64,000 nucleotides of DNA from Niveispirillum sp943371025 (GTDB lineage: Bacteria > Pseudomonadota > Alphaproteobacteria > Azospirillales > Azospirillaceae), in contig CALRTC020000008.1 of NCBI GenBank assembly GCA_943371025.1, forward strand, positions 1 to 64,000, read 5' to 3'. The position numbers were made by a program, and so were the translations under genes. Positions 55,822-64,000 of this stretch are shown one piece after another (positions within the stretch are counted from its first letter, which is position 1; each line of letters starts with the position of its first letter). The notes beneath the pieces were generated by a model that saw only the letters and a program-made list of their open reading frames with translations, ran no database searches and was not told the origin of the DNA.

Positions 55822-56265
55822 ATGCGGTGGATGGGGATTTTGCTGCTGGGGACCTGGATGCTGGGGCCGGCGGCCCAGGCGGAAGAGGTGACGCAAGTGG
55901 TCCCGACCTTGCCCGCCTGGCGCAAGGTGCCACTGGACAGGGTACCAACCTCTCAGGAGGCGGTGGCCCTGCGCATCGGCATCGCTGCCGACAGCTTCTA
56001 TCAGGGCCGCCACATCATCGTTGATGTCCCGACGGGCCCGGCCTTCGTGGCCCAGATCATGCGCGATCCCGAACAGCCGGCCGATGACGGCACCTTGTGG
56101 TTCGATGCCGCGGTGCCCTTCCATGCATTCAACAGCACCCATCCCGACCTGAAGTTGCGCTTCCTGCTGGATGAAGGCTGCAAGCCCGGCCAGGCCGTGC
56201 CGGAAGGGCGGATGCCCCTGCGGGTCACCGCCGTGCAGGCGCGGCTGGCCGCATTGGCGGACTGA
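55822..56265 (+). CDS. Secreted protein of unknown function (147 aa)
   Basis: A signal peptide (MRWMGILLLGTWMLGPAAQAEE) precedes a compact domain: VALRIGIAADSFYQGRHIIVDVPTG, FVAQIMRDPEQPADDGTLWFDAAVPF, HPDLKLRFLLDEGCKPGQA. One cysteine in the mature part. AAGGGGG precedes the ATG. No family recognised; periplasmic location expected. Confidence 0.6.
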   Translation: MRWMGILLLGTWMLGPAAQAEEVTQVVPTLPAWRKVPLDRVPTSQEAVALRIGIAADSFYQGRHIIVDVPTGPAFVAQIMRDPEQPADDGTLWFDAAVPFHAFNSTHPDLKLRFLLDEGCKPGQAVPEGRMPLRVTAVQARLAALAD

Positions 56266-56291
56266 CCGCGGATACCCGAAGGCGGTGCGGC

Positions 56292-56903
56292 TTATTCCAC
56301 CACCTTCCACGCCCCGTCAGGCTGGCGGCAGGCCGTGCCATAGGCCTGTTCCTGCTTGCCGCCAATGGTCACGGTCTGCTGGAATTCCCGGCAATAGCCG
56401 CCGTCGGCCGTGTGGCCTTCGCGCAGGGCCGTCACCGACCCGCTGGTCGACCCGTCCGACCAGATGATCGGTTGGCCGATCGGGGCACCGGTGGCGCGGA
56501 TCTGCGCATCCTCATGCGCGCGCTGCTGCGCCTCGTTCAACGAATTCAGTGCCATCAGCGTGATGGCCGTGAAGCCCAGGAAGAACAATGCATCCTCGTC
56601 CCGAACATAATGGCCGTAGCCATAGTACCAGTGCCCAAATGGCCGGACGACGATGACATCGTGATAGACGCGGCGGCGTCCCGGCGGCACATCCCAGTGG
56701 CGGACGGGGTGACCGCCATGGTCGTACCAGCCGGGCGGCGGCGTATAGGAGGGACGGTCGGGCGATCCACGGCGGTCATGATCGTGCTGTCCGCGGCCAT
56801 GGCCATGGCCGTCGCGGTCATTGTCGGCAAAGGCCGGCGGTGTGGCCAACGCCACGGCCAGCGTGGCACCGATGGCAAGCGTGCCCAGATTCCGAAACCG
56901 CAT
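56292..56903 (-). CDS. Secreted His/Gly-rich protein with 17-kDa-antigen-like tail
   Basis: 203-aa exported protein: signal peptide (MRFRNLGTLAIGATLAVALATPPAFA), a His/Asp/Gly/Arg-rich segment (DRDGHGHGRGQHDHDRRG), an RcnB-like aromatic stretch (PPGWYDHGGHPVRHWDVPPG, FGHWYYGYGHYV), a short hydrophobic segment, and a C-terminal domain (GYCREFQQTVTIGGKQEQAYGTACRQPDGAW) like rickettsial 17-kDa surface antigens. Metal binding by the His region is plausible but untested. GAGGAC upstream supports the start. Confidence 0.65.
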   Translation of the reverse strand: MRFRNLGTLAIGATLAVALATPPAFADNDRDGHGHGRGQHDHDRRGSPDRPSYTPPPGWYDHGGHPVRHWDVPPGRRRVYHDVIVVRPFGHWYYGYGHYVRDEDALFFLGFTAITLMALNSLNEAQQRAHEDAQIRATGAPIGQPIIWSDGSTSGSVTALREGHTADGGYCREFQQTVTIGGKQEQAYGTACRQPDGAWKVVE

Positions 56904-57155
56904 GATGTCCTCTTCACGATCCCATCGCATCCATTGGGGATGCCCCGTCCGCGCAATCTGGGGGACCGCAGCGGCGAATTTGTGGCGCCGCTGCGATCCC
57001 CACCCTGACCTTGCACGGACCAGCAGGCAACAAGTCGGCGCGGGGGAGACCCCTGGTCGAAATATTTCAACTCCATTGCTGTACTCGACATTGTCTTTCT
57101 CTTTCCATAGGGTTTCCAATGGGGATGCAGATAGCCAAAGGGGATCGGGTCGAAA

Positions 57156-60100
57156 ATGACGACGGGATTGACGATGACGGGCACCGATGGTGACGACCTG
57201 ATCCAGGGCGGCACGGCCGATGACACGATATCAGGCCTGTCCGGCAACGACCTTCTCAGCGGCGGTGCTGGAAATGACAGCCTTTCCGGCGGTCAGGGGT
57301 TCGACACCGTCCTGGGCGGGGCCGGCGATGACAGGATCGACCTGTCGGACGGACAGTTCGGCGACACCGATATCGGCCGTGGCGGCGATGGCCACGACAC
57401 GATCACCAGCAGCCAGGGCGACGAATCGATCGAAGGCGGTGATGGCAATGATGTGCTGTCCGCCATCGCCGGTACCGTCACGGGCGGGGCCGGCGACGAC
57501 ATGATCACGCTGTCCAACGGCTTCACCAGCGGCGGCGCGGGGGCCGACCGGTTCGTGCTGGGCCTGCCCGGCGACCAGCTTCAGGGACAGAACTGGACCG
57601 TCACCATCAATGACTTCGCGGCGGGCATCGGCGGCGACCAGCTGGACCTGTCAAGCCTGCTGTCGGGTGTGATCGGCGACCGTTCCGGGTCTCCCTATGG
57701 CCGCTATATCTGGCTGGAACGTACCGAGTCCAGCACGCTGATCGTCTACGACCGCGATGCATCGGGCAATCAGTACAGCGCCCAGACTGTCGCGGTCCTG
57801 CAGAACCTGCTGCCCGAGGCGCTGAAGACCAGCAGCTTCGCCGGCGGCATCATCCCCCCCATCGGCCGGGTCAGTACCGATGCCACGGTGATCGGCAGTG
57901 AGGGCAATGACACCCTGGCCGGGGGCTGGGGCTTTGACACGATCAAGGGCGGCGGCGGCGATGACTATATCTCCGACGCCAGCAACAATTACGGCAACAC
58001 CCTGTGGGGAGAGGCTGGCAACGATACCCTGATCGGCGGCGGCAGCCCCGACACGCTGGATGGCGGCAGCGGTGACGACCTGATCCGCCCGGGTGGCGGT
58101 TCAGACCAGGTGCAGGGTGGCGACGGCAACGACCAGATCGACCTGACCTACAATGCCAGCTATTCCACCGCCACGGTCGATGGCGGGGCCGGCAATGACA
58201 CGATCATCGGCGGGTCCAATGGCGACCAGATCCAGGGCGGCGCCGGTGACGATCTGCTGACGGCCGTGCAGGCCACGATGGCGGGCGGCGACGGGAATGA
58301 TACGCTGTCGCTGGCATCGGGCCAGGCCACCGGCGGGGCCGGCAGCGACCGGTTCAAGCCGACGCCGATCCCGGCTGGCAATTATTATATCTCCGGCATG
58401 GTCACGATCACGGACTTCGCGGCGGGAGCCGGTGGCGACCTGCTGGACCTGTCCGGCCTGCTGTCCAGTCTGGTGGGCTATCGCCCTGGCGATACGACCG
58501 GCCGTTACATCTGGCTGGAATATAATGGCGACGGCACCATGGTCAAAATTGACGAGGATGCAGCCGGCGGCACCTATACCGGCCGCACCGTCGCCTTCCT
58601 GACCGGCGTGAAGCCCGCGGATCTGACGGCCAATTTCACGGGCGGCATCGTTCCGACAATAACCCGCGACGCCAGCAACCGCAGTCAGACCGGCACCACG
58701 GCCAACGACACGCTGGTCGGCGGCTGGGGCAATGACACGATCACGGGCGCCGACGGCAACGACACGATCAGCGACACGGTCGGCACCAATCAGCTGTCAG
58801 GCGGTGCCGGCAACGACACGATCATCGGCCTGGGCCTGCGCGACACTATCGATGGTGGTGACGGCAATGACGTCCTGTCGGGCGGCAGCCAGGCCAGTGT
58901 CGATGGCGGGACCGGCAATGATGTGCTGGAAGCCATGGTCGGTGGCGGCCGGTTCAATGGCGGGGCCGGCAACGACACGATCTATGGCCATTTCGGTGCT
59001 GAATATCTGGATGGCGGCGATGGCAACGACCTGCTGCAATCGGTCCGCAACCTCAACTACTACGACATTGATACAGCGGTCGACACGCTGCATGGCGGGG
59101 CCGGCAACGACACCATCATCGGCGCGGGCATGAACGACCTGCTATATGGCGATGACGGTGACGACACGCTGACCGCAGGCACCGGCACCATGACGCTGGA
59201 GGGCGGGGCCGGCAACGACCGGCTGGAGGCGATGACGGGCACCCTGACCGGCGGCACCGGTGCCGACCGGTTCGCCCCCAACGGGCTGACCTATGCCTGG
59301 TACAGCTACACTGTCGCCGCGGTCACCATCACCGATTTCAATGCCGCGCAGGGCGATACGATCGATCTGAGCAAGACCCTGCCCTATCTCTACAATTTCG
59401 CGGGCGGGACCATGCCTCTGGCCCGCTATTTCCAGATTGTCCAGGATGGGGCCGACACGCTGCTGAAGGTCGATATCGACCCGTTCAACGAAGGGGCGTT
59501 CAGTGTCACCGACACGGGCTACCTGACCCTGGCCCGGTTGCAGAACGTCACCGCCGGCAGCCTGACCGCCGCCAGCTTCATCGGTGGGCTGGACCCTGCC
59601 CAGGTGGCGCAATTCATGCCGCACACCCTCACCGGCTCCGCCGCCGCCGACATCCTGGTCAGCAGCCACGGCAATGACGTGATCGATGGCGGCAGCGGTA
59701 TCGACGCGATCTATTACGACGCGCCCGGCAGTGCGGTCGACAGCCGCTTCACCGTGATGCAGCGTCCGAACATTCCGGGCGGGGCCATCACAATCCTCGA
59801 TCGTCTGGCCAGCGGCTTCGGCGCCGACAGCGCCACGGGCGTCGAACTGCTGATCGTCGGCGACCGCATATCGCTGGTCTACGCGCCGTCGCTGCAGCGC
59901 ATCGTCCCGGGCACCTACGACCACGCGCTGTTCGGCGAGGCGGAATACCTCGCCTATTACCCGGACGTCGCCGCCGCTGTGGCCAAGGGTCAATTTGCCA
60001 GCGGCGAGGCCCATTATCTGGCAATGGGCCGCAATGAAGGACGCATCGCCCCCATTGACGTGACAAAAAGCCCGCAGGGCCTGTTCGACAGCCGCTACTA

Positions 60101-60464
60101 CCTGATGGAAAATCCGGATGTCGCGGCCATGATCGGTCCCGACAATATCCCCGATGCCTGGACCCACTTCCTGCTTTATGGCGAAAAGGAAGGGCGCGAC
60201 CCCAACATCCTGTTCGACACGGACTGGTACCTTGGCCACAATCCCGACGTCGCGGCCGCCGTGGCGACGGGTGGAATCGATGCCCTGACCCACTATGCGC
60301 TTTATGGCTGGAAGGAAGGGCGCGACCCGTCGCGCTTCTTCGATACCTCCGTCTATCTGGCCGAAAATCCCGATGTCGCGGCGGCCGGCATCAACCCGCT
60401 GCTGCATTTCCTGGCCTATGGCTACACGGAAGGTCGCGTGCTGCATTACAGCGGTCTGATCTGA
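57156..60464 (+). CDS. RTX calcium-binding protein 1 (type I secreted)
   Basis: 1102-aa acidic protein with hemolysin-type Ca2+-binding nonapeptides (GGxGNDxL/I type, as in GGAGNDSLSGGQGFD). Three long modules follow a shared plan: RTX array, then ADRF/SDRF, then ITDF..G.GGD.LDLS, GRYxWL and a closing FxGGI/LxP (about residues 130-240, 385-500, 700-810). The last about 185 residues hold four NPDVAAA/EGRDPS-type repeats. No N-terminal signal peptide, consistent with a type I (ABC) exporter, which is not in the window. Likely a surface or matrix protein. No enzymatic domain seen. Confidence 0.88.
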   Translation: MTTGLTMTGTDGDDLIQGGTADDTISGLSGNDLLSGGAGNDSLSGGQGFDTVLGGAGDDRIDLSDGQFGDTDIGRGGDGHDTITSSQGDESIEGGDGNDVLSAIAGTVTGGAGDDMITLSNGFTSGGAGADRFVLGLPGDQLQGQNWTVTINDFAAGIGGDQLDLSSLLSGVIGDRSGSPYGRYIWLERTESSTLIVYDRDASGNQYSAQTVAVLQNLLPEALKTSSFAGGIIPPIGRVSTDATVIGSEGNDTLAGGWGFDTIKGGGGDDYISDASNNYGNTLWGEAGNDTLIGGGSPDTLDGGSGDDLIRPGGGSDQVQGGDGNDQIDLTYNASYSTATVDGGAGNDTIIGGSNGDQIQGGAGDDLLTAVQATMAGGDGNDTLSLASGQATGGAGSDRFKPTPIPAGNYYISGMVTITDFAAGAGGDLLDLSGLLSSLVGYRPGDTTGRYIWLEYNGDGTMVKIDEDAAGGTYTGRTVAFLTGVKPADLTANFTGGIVPTITRDASNRSQTGTTANDTLVGGWGNDTITGADGNDTISDTVGTNQLSGGAGNDTIIGLGLRDTIDGGDGNDVLSGGSQASVDGGTGNDVLEAMVGGGRFNGGAGNDTIYGHFGAEYLDGGDGNDLLQSVRNLNYYDIDTAVDTLHGGAGNDTIIGAGMNDLLYGDDGDDTLTAGTGTMTLEGGAGNDRLEAMTGTLTGGTGADRFAPNGLTYAWYSYTVAAVTITDFNAAQGDTIDLSKTLPYLYNFAGGTMPLARYFQIVQDGADTLLKVDIDPFNEGAFSVTDTGYLTLARLQNVTAGSLTAASFIGGLDPAQVAQFMPHTLTGSAAADILVSSHGNDVIDGGSGIDAIYYDAPGSAVDSRFTVMQRPNIPGGAITILDRLASGFGADSATGVELLIVGDRISLVYAPSLQRIVPGTYDHALFGEAEYLAYYPDVAAAVAKGQFASGEAHYLAMGRNEGRIAPIDVTKSPQGLFDSRYYLMENPDVAAMIGPDNIPDAWTHFLLYGEKEGRDPNILFDTDWYLGHNPDVAAAVATGGIDALTHYALYGWKEGRDPSRFFDTSVYLAENPDVAAAGINPLLHFLAYGYTEGRVLHYSGLI

Positions 60465-60471
60465 CCGCGAA

Positions 60472-60514
60472 CCGGTAGGCAGGGAGGGTGACATTGCCGC
60501 CCCCTGCCTACCGG
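60472..60514. terminator. Hairpin after RTX gene 1
   Basis: CCGGTAGGCAGGG and CCCTGCCTACCGG form a perfect 13-bp stem with a 17-base loop, eight bases beyond the stop. No T-run. Confidence 0.6.
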
Positions 60515-60553
60515 CTATCCCGAAAGTGTGCCTTTCAAAACGGATTGATTGGT

Positions 60554-60605
60554 ATTAGAGTTACTTATCATATCCTGTAAATTGTCCAATGGACTGGAGG
60601 CACAA
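60554..60605 (+). promoter_or_regulatory. Leader of RTX gene 2, shared with RTX gene 3
   Basis: ATTAGAGTTACTTA, then TCCTGTAAATTGTC and ATGGACTGGAGG. The same block with few changes precedes RTX gene 3 at 63286-63338. It is AT-rich, sits directly before the ribosome site, and probably carries the promoter or a regulatory site. Confidence 0.5.
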
Positions 60606-63191
60606 ATGTCGGTTGGCCAGAGTCTGAATGGCGGCAGCGGCAATGACACGCTGGCCGGCACCGCCGACGACGATACAATCAACGGCATGGACGGGAACGA
60701 CAGTCTTGTTGGTGCTGCCGGCAATGACAGCATCGCTGGCGGCAATGGTTTCAACACCCTGGAGGGCGGGGACGGGGACGATATCCTGGTCGGTGCCGGG
60801 GGCGGCGTTGACACGCTGCTGGGCGGGGCCGGCAATGACTTGATCAGCGTCAGCAGCAACGACAGCGCCTCCGGCGGGGCGGGCAACGACACGATCAGCG
60901 GCGTTACCGGCGTTGATTGGGTGTGGGCCTATGGTGGGGATGGCGACGACACACTGACCGTATCTCAGGGCGTCCTGGACGGCGGTGTCGGCAATGACGT
61001 GCTGACATTGTCCGACGGCACGGTCACCGGCGGCGACGGGGTGGACCGGTTCGCCATCGGACCTATCGACCGGATCAACAGCATTGACCCGCGATGGACG
61101 GTGACCATCAGCGACTTCAAGTCCGGTACAGGCGGCGACCTTTTGGACCTGTCCGGCATCCTGACCAGCCTTGTCGGCTATACGGCGGGGGACCCCTTCG
61201 GCCGCTATGTCTGGCTGGAACAGGAAGCGGGCGGCACAACCTTGCTGAAGGTTGACCGCGACGGCGCCGGCACACAGTACGATGCGAAGTCGCTGGTCGT
61301 GTTCCAGAACGTCTTCGTGAACGACCTTGTCGCCGCCAATTTCAGCAATGGCTACGTCCCCACCCGGACGAAAATCACGACCGATGGTACGCAAACCGGC
61401 ACAAGCGCCTCTGAAACCCTGATCGGCGGCTGGGGCAACGACACGATCGATGGGGCCGGCGGCAACGATTTCCTGTCCGATAGCGCCGGCAACAACCGGC
61501 TGTCGGGCGGCGACGGCAACGACCGCGTCTATGCCGGCAGCGGCAGCGACACGATTGATGGCGGGGCCGGCAACGATACGCTGGATGGCAGCGACGGTCA
61601 GGATTCCCTGGTGGGTGGATCGGGTGATGATGACCTGTTCAGCGGGTTCGGCAGCGACACCCTTCTGGGCGGCGACGGCAATGACACCTTACGGGGTGCC
61701 TTCGGCAACGACCTGATGGACGGTGGCGACGGCGACGACATCCTGGGCGGCGCCGACTATTACGAAATCGGCGTCAACACCCTGCGGGGTGGGGCCGGCA
61801 ACGACACTCTGATGGTTGCCGGTGACGGCTCTCAGCTTTATGGCGATGCCGGAAATGACAGCCTGACCGCCACCGTCAATGCCGTGATGTATGGTGGCGA
61901 CGGCAATGACCGGCTGCAGGCCTATTCCGGCGACCAGACGGGTGGCGCCGGGGCCGACAGGTTCGTGTTGAACGGAGTCACCCAGGAATTCCGGGGATTC
62001 AGCATCGGCCTCACCACCATCATGGACTTCAATCCGGCGGAAGGGGACGCCATTGACCTGTCACTGGCCCTGAACAAGCTGCGGGGCTTTGAAGGGGGCA
62101 ACCCTTTCGGTCGCTATTTCTGGTTCGTGCAGGATGGTGCCGACACGTTGCTGATGGTCGATCCCGATCTGCTGTCGGGCACCTACGATACCGCGCCCGG
62201 TGTGCTGGCGCGCCTGAAGGGCGTCACGGCCGCCAGCCTGACGTCAAGCGCCTTCGTCCAGGGTTATGACCTGTCGGTGCTGTCACAATATCAGCCACAG
62301 ACCATGACCGGCGGCAGCGGCAATGACAATCTGACCGGTGCGTCGGGCAATGACAGCCTGTCGGGCGGGGAAGGGTCGGACCTGCTGACCGGCGGCAATG
62401 GCAATGACATCGTGAATGGTGGCAACGGCATCGACGCAGCCCGTTTCACAGCGCCGGCCAGTTTCGGGGCGGTGATTTCCGTCTCGTCCATTGTCGACAC
62501 CAATGGCAATCCGGCCATCCTGGTCACCGACTACCGGACGGAAGGCCAGGGCCGGGATACGCTGTATGGCGTTGAAATCGGCATTTTCGACAACAAGATC
62601 CTGCCCCTGACCGCCCCCAGCAGATGGTCCCTGAACCAGCCTTACGACCATACGCAGTTCGACGAAAGCGCCTATCTGGCCCTTTATCCCGACGTGGCGC
62701 GGGCTGTGGCCGCCGATCAGATTGCCAGCGGCGAAGCGCATTACCTGGCCTTCGGCAAGAATGAAGGACGGCTGTCCCCGGCCACCATGACCGGGTCGCT
62801 GGCGCTGTTCGACAGCAATTACTACCTGCTGGCCAACCCGGACGTGGCCGCCGCGGTGCGCAATGGCGTTATCGCCAATGCCTGGACCCATTTCATGCAG
62901 TTCGGGGAAAAGGAAGGGCGCGATCCCAACACCCTGTTCGACACGGACTGGTATCTGGCCAGCAATCCCGACGTGGCGGCGGCCGTGGCCACGGGCGGGA
63001 TCGACGCCGTGACCCATTTCGCCCTGTATGGCTGGAAGGAAGGTCGCGATCCGTCACGCTGGTTCGATACCAGCGCTTATCTGGCCGAAAATCCGGACGT
63101 GGCAGCGGCAGGTATCAACCCCCTGCTGCATTTCCTATCCCACGGCTACACGGAAGGTCGCGTGCTGCATTACACGGGCGATCTGATCTGA
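60606..63191 (+). CDS. RTX calcium-binding protein 2 (type I secreted)
   Basis: 861-aa paralog of the preceding gene. It has the N-terminal RTX array (MSVGQSLNGGSGNDTLAGT), a first module with ISDFKSGTGGDLLDLSGILTSLVGY and GRYVWLEQEAGGTTLLKVDRDGAG, a long second RTX array, and a closing module with MDFNPAEGDAIDLSLALNKL and GRYFWFVQDGADTLLMVD. It lacks the middle module of protein 1. The C-terminal four NPDVAAA repeats are nearly identical to those of protein 1. GGAGG precedes the ATG by six bases. Confidence 0.88.
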   Translation: MSVGQSLNGGSGNDTLAGTADDDTINGMDGNDSLVGAAGNDSIAGGNGFNTLEGGDGDDILVGAGGGVDTLLGGAGNDLISVSSNDSASGGAGNDTISGVTGVDWVWAYGGDGDDTLTVSQGVLDGGVGNDVLTLSDGTVTGGDGVDRFAIGPIDRINSIDPRWTVTISDFKSGTGGDLLDLSGILTSLVGYTAGDPFGRYVWLEQEAGGTTLLKVDRDGAGTQYDAKSLVVFQNVFVNDLVAANFSNGYVPTRTKITTDGTQTGTSASETLIGGWGNDTIDGAGGNDFLSDSAGNNRLSGGDGNDRVYAGSGSDTIDGGAGNDTLDGSDGQDSLVGGSGDDDLFSGFGSDTLLGGDGNDTLRGAFGNDLMDGGDGDDILGGADYYEIGVNTLRGGAGNDTLMVAGDGSQLYGDAGNDSLTATVNAVMYGGDGNDRLQAYSGDQTGGAGADRFVLNGVTQEFRGFSIGLTTIMDFNPAEGDAIDLSLALNKLRGFEGGNPFGRYFWFVQDGADTLLMVDPDLLSGTYDTAPGVLARLKGVTAASLTSSAFVQGYDLSVLSQYQPQTMTGGSGNDNLTGASGNDSLSGGEGSDLLTGGNGNDIVNGGNGIDAARFTAPASFGAVISVSSIVDTNGNPAILVTDYRTEGQGRDTLYGVEIGIFDNKILPLTAPSRWSLNQPYDHTQFDESAYLALYPDVARAVAADQIASGEAHYLAFGKNEGRLSPATMTGSLALFDSNYYLLANPDVAAAVRNGVIANAWTHFMQFGEKEGRDPNTLFDTDWYLASNPDVAAAVATGGIDAVTHFALYGWKEGRDPSRWFDTSAYLAENPDVAAAGINPLLHFLSHGYTEGRVLHYTGDLI

Positions 63192-63204
63192 TCGGACTAT
63201 TCAT

Positions 63205-63229
63205 GAGGGGCGGTTGCCTGCCGCCCCTC
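63205..63229 (+). terminator. Hairpin after RTX gene 2
   Basis: GAGGGGCGG-7 nt-CCGCCCCTC, 13 bases past the stop, followed by a pyrimidine tract (TCCCTCC). Probable terminator. Confidence 0.55.
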
Positions 63230-63285
63230 TCCCTCCACGTCGGCGGACTATGACCAATGGGTAACTTCTGTTCCTGATAGGAGGC

Positions 63286-63338
63286 ATTAGAGTTGCTTAA
63301 TATTTCCTGAAAATTGTCGGCATGGCCTGGAGAATATG
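63286..63338 (+). promoter_or_regulatory. Leader of RTX gene 3, shared with RTX gene 2
   Basis: ATTAGAGTTGCTTA, then TCCTGAAAATTGTC and ATGGCCTGGAG; counterpart of the block at 60554-60605. Separate leaders plus hairpins suggest the RTX genes are transcribed individually but regulated alike. Confidence 0.5.
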
Positions 63339-64000
63339 ATGGCAGCTGGACAGACCCTGGTGGGTGGCACCGGGAACGATACGCTGACGGGCGGCCCCAA
63401 TGACGACACCATCAGCGGTCTCGGCGGCAATGACAGCCTGATCGGCGGCGACGGCAATGACAGCCTGTCGGGCGGCGGTGGTCGGGACACTCTGGAAGGC
63501 GGCAATGGCGACGACACCCTGAATGGCGGCGACGGTACCGACACGTTGCGCGGGGGTGCCGGCAATGATGCGTTCATCGCCAATACCAATAACACTGCCT
63601 ATATCTATGGCGGTGCCGGCAACGACACGATCAGCGGTGCCAATGCAGGTGCCTGGGTCAGTGCGGAGGATGGCGACGATGTCGTGACGCTGGCCGCGGG
63701 CACGGTCGATGGCGGAGCTGGCAACGACATCATGACCCTGTCCTTTGGCAGCGTCACGGGCGGCGACGGACAGGACCTGTTCATCGTCGGTCCCAAAGAC
63801 CGGCCGGTTGGCGTGGACCAGCAATGGATTATCACCATCACCGATTTCAAATCGGGCACGGGCGGCGATGTGCTGGGCCTGTCCGGCATCCTGACCAGTC
63901 TGGTGGACTATGGCGGGGGCGATCCGTTCGGCCGCTATGTCTGGCTGGAACAGCAGGCGGGTGGAACCACCAATCTGATGTTGGACCGCGACGGGGCGGG
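63339..64000 (+). CDS. RTX calcium-binding protein 3 (partial)
   Basis: First about 220 residues of a third tandem paralog, cut by the window end. It opens MAAGQTLVGGTGNDTLTGG, aligning with MSVGQSLNGGSGND of protein 2, then RTX nonapeptides and the first module (ITDFKSGTGGDVLGLSGILTSLV, GRYVWLEQQAGGTTN, DRDGAG). It is closer to protein 2 than to protein 1. I chose the second of two adjacent ATGs, six bases after GGAG, because it matches the paralog. Confidence 0.87.
   Translation, partial: MAAGQTLVGGTGNDTLTGGPNDDTISGLGGNDSLIGGDGNDSLSGGGGRDTLEGGNGDDTLNGGDGTDTLRGGAGNDAFIANTNNTAYIYGGAGNDTISGANAGAWVSAEDGDDVVTLAAGTVDGGAGNDIMTLSFGSVTGGDGQDLFIVGPKDRPVGVDQQWIITITDFKSGTGGDVLGLSGILTSLVDYGGGDPFGRYVWLEQQAGGTTNLMLDRDGA

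Noticed and set aside
59142..60494. Minus-strand open frames across the RTX genes
   Set aside because: Repetitive GC-rich coding on the plus strand leaves stop-free antisense frames; no independent support.
57180..63900. CRISPR-like regular repeats
   Set aside because: The periodic GGC-GG-AA-GAC motifs are in-frame nonapeptide codons of RTX proteins, without spacers or a leader.

Overview
This is GC-rich chromosomal DNA from an alphaproteobacterium. The gene orders tolQ-ybgC-ruvBA-ruvC-yebC and rpsB-tsf-pyrH-frr-uppS-cdsA-dxr-rseP-bamA-skp-lpxD-fabZ-lpxA-lpxI-lpxB, the LpxI route to lipid A, a phasin, and secreted RTX proteins with ITDF/LDLS modules all fit the Rhodospirillales/Azospirillales (an Azospirillum- or Niveispirillum-like organism). 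That placement is inferred from gene content and order, not from a marker-gene search. I saw no tRNA, rRNA, CRISPR array, insertion sequence or prophage.

Layout. 1-4700 (minus strand): tolQ (cut by the window edge), ybgC, ruvB, ruvA, an inserted vapBC toxin-antitoxin pair, ruvC and yebC. 4874-9539: fabI, a membrane protein with bactofilin-like repeats, a tiny DUF2256 zinc-ribbon gene, yajQ, a 53-aa exported or membrane peptide, and pmbA. 9632-19673: a regulatory and envelope stretch with two divergent orphan LuxR-type response regulators, an OmpA-family porin, an MBL-fold hydrolase, secreted unknowns, an R/G-rich HTH protein, a tandem pair of membrane diguanylate cyclases and a phasin. 20545-25178: uvrC, pgsA, moaD, moaE and a receiver-histidine kinase. 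25179-25830 is a long non-coding stretch with a DnaA box and a very strong hairpin. 25831-33184: a GST, a CPBP protease, DUF488, comEC, gltX, gltA and a small membrane ORF.

33202-48785 (minus strand): an RcnA-type metal exporter with a five-unit His repeat, then the compact translation/envelope supercluster. It links ribosome and nucleotide genes (rpsB, tsf, pyrH, frr) to isoprenoid and phospholipid precursors (uppS, cdsA, dxr), outer-membrane assembly (rseP, bamA, skp) and lipid A (lpxD, fabZ, lpxA, lpxI, lpxB). Many junctions overlap (ATGA or TGATG) and several genes start with GTG or TTG. 49033-56903: a TPR protein, a chorismate-lyase-like protein, dnaE, a 4-TM protein divergent from an XRE regulator across a perfect 17-bp palindrome, and two secreted unknowns.

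57156-64000: three tandem RTX (Ca2+-binding, presumably type I secreted) proteins, the last cut by the window edge. They are built from shuffled copies of the same modules, and the two complete ones end in four copies of an unusual NPDVAAA/EGRDPS repeat. The most distinctive items are the vapBC insertion translationally coupled into the ruv operon, the RTX paralog array with its C-terminal repeat, the diguanylate cyclase pair in which only one member keeps the inhibitory I-site, and two intergenic regions that share a DnaA-box element, one of which may encode a small RNA.
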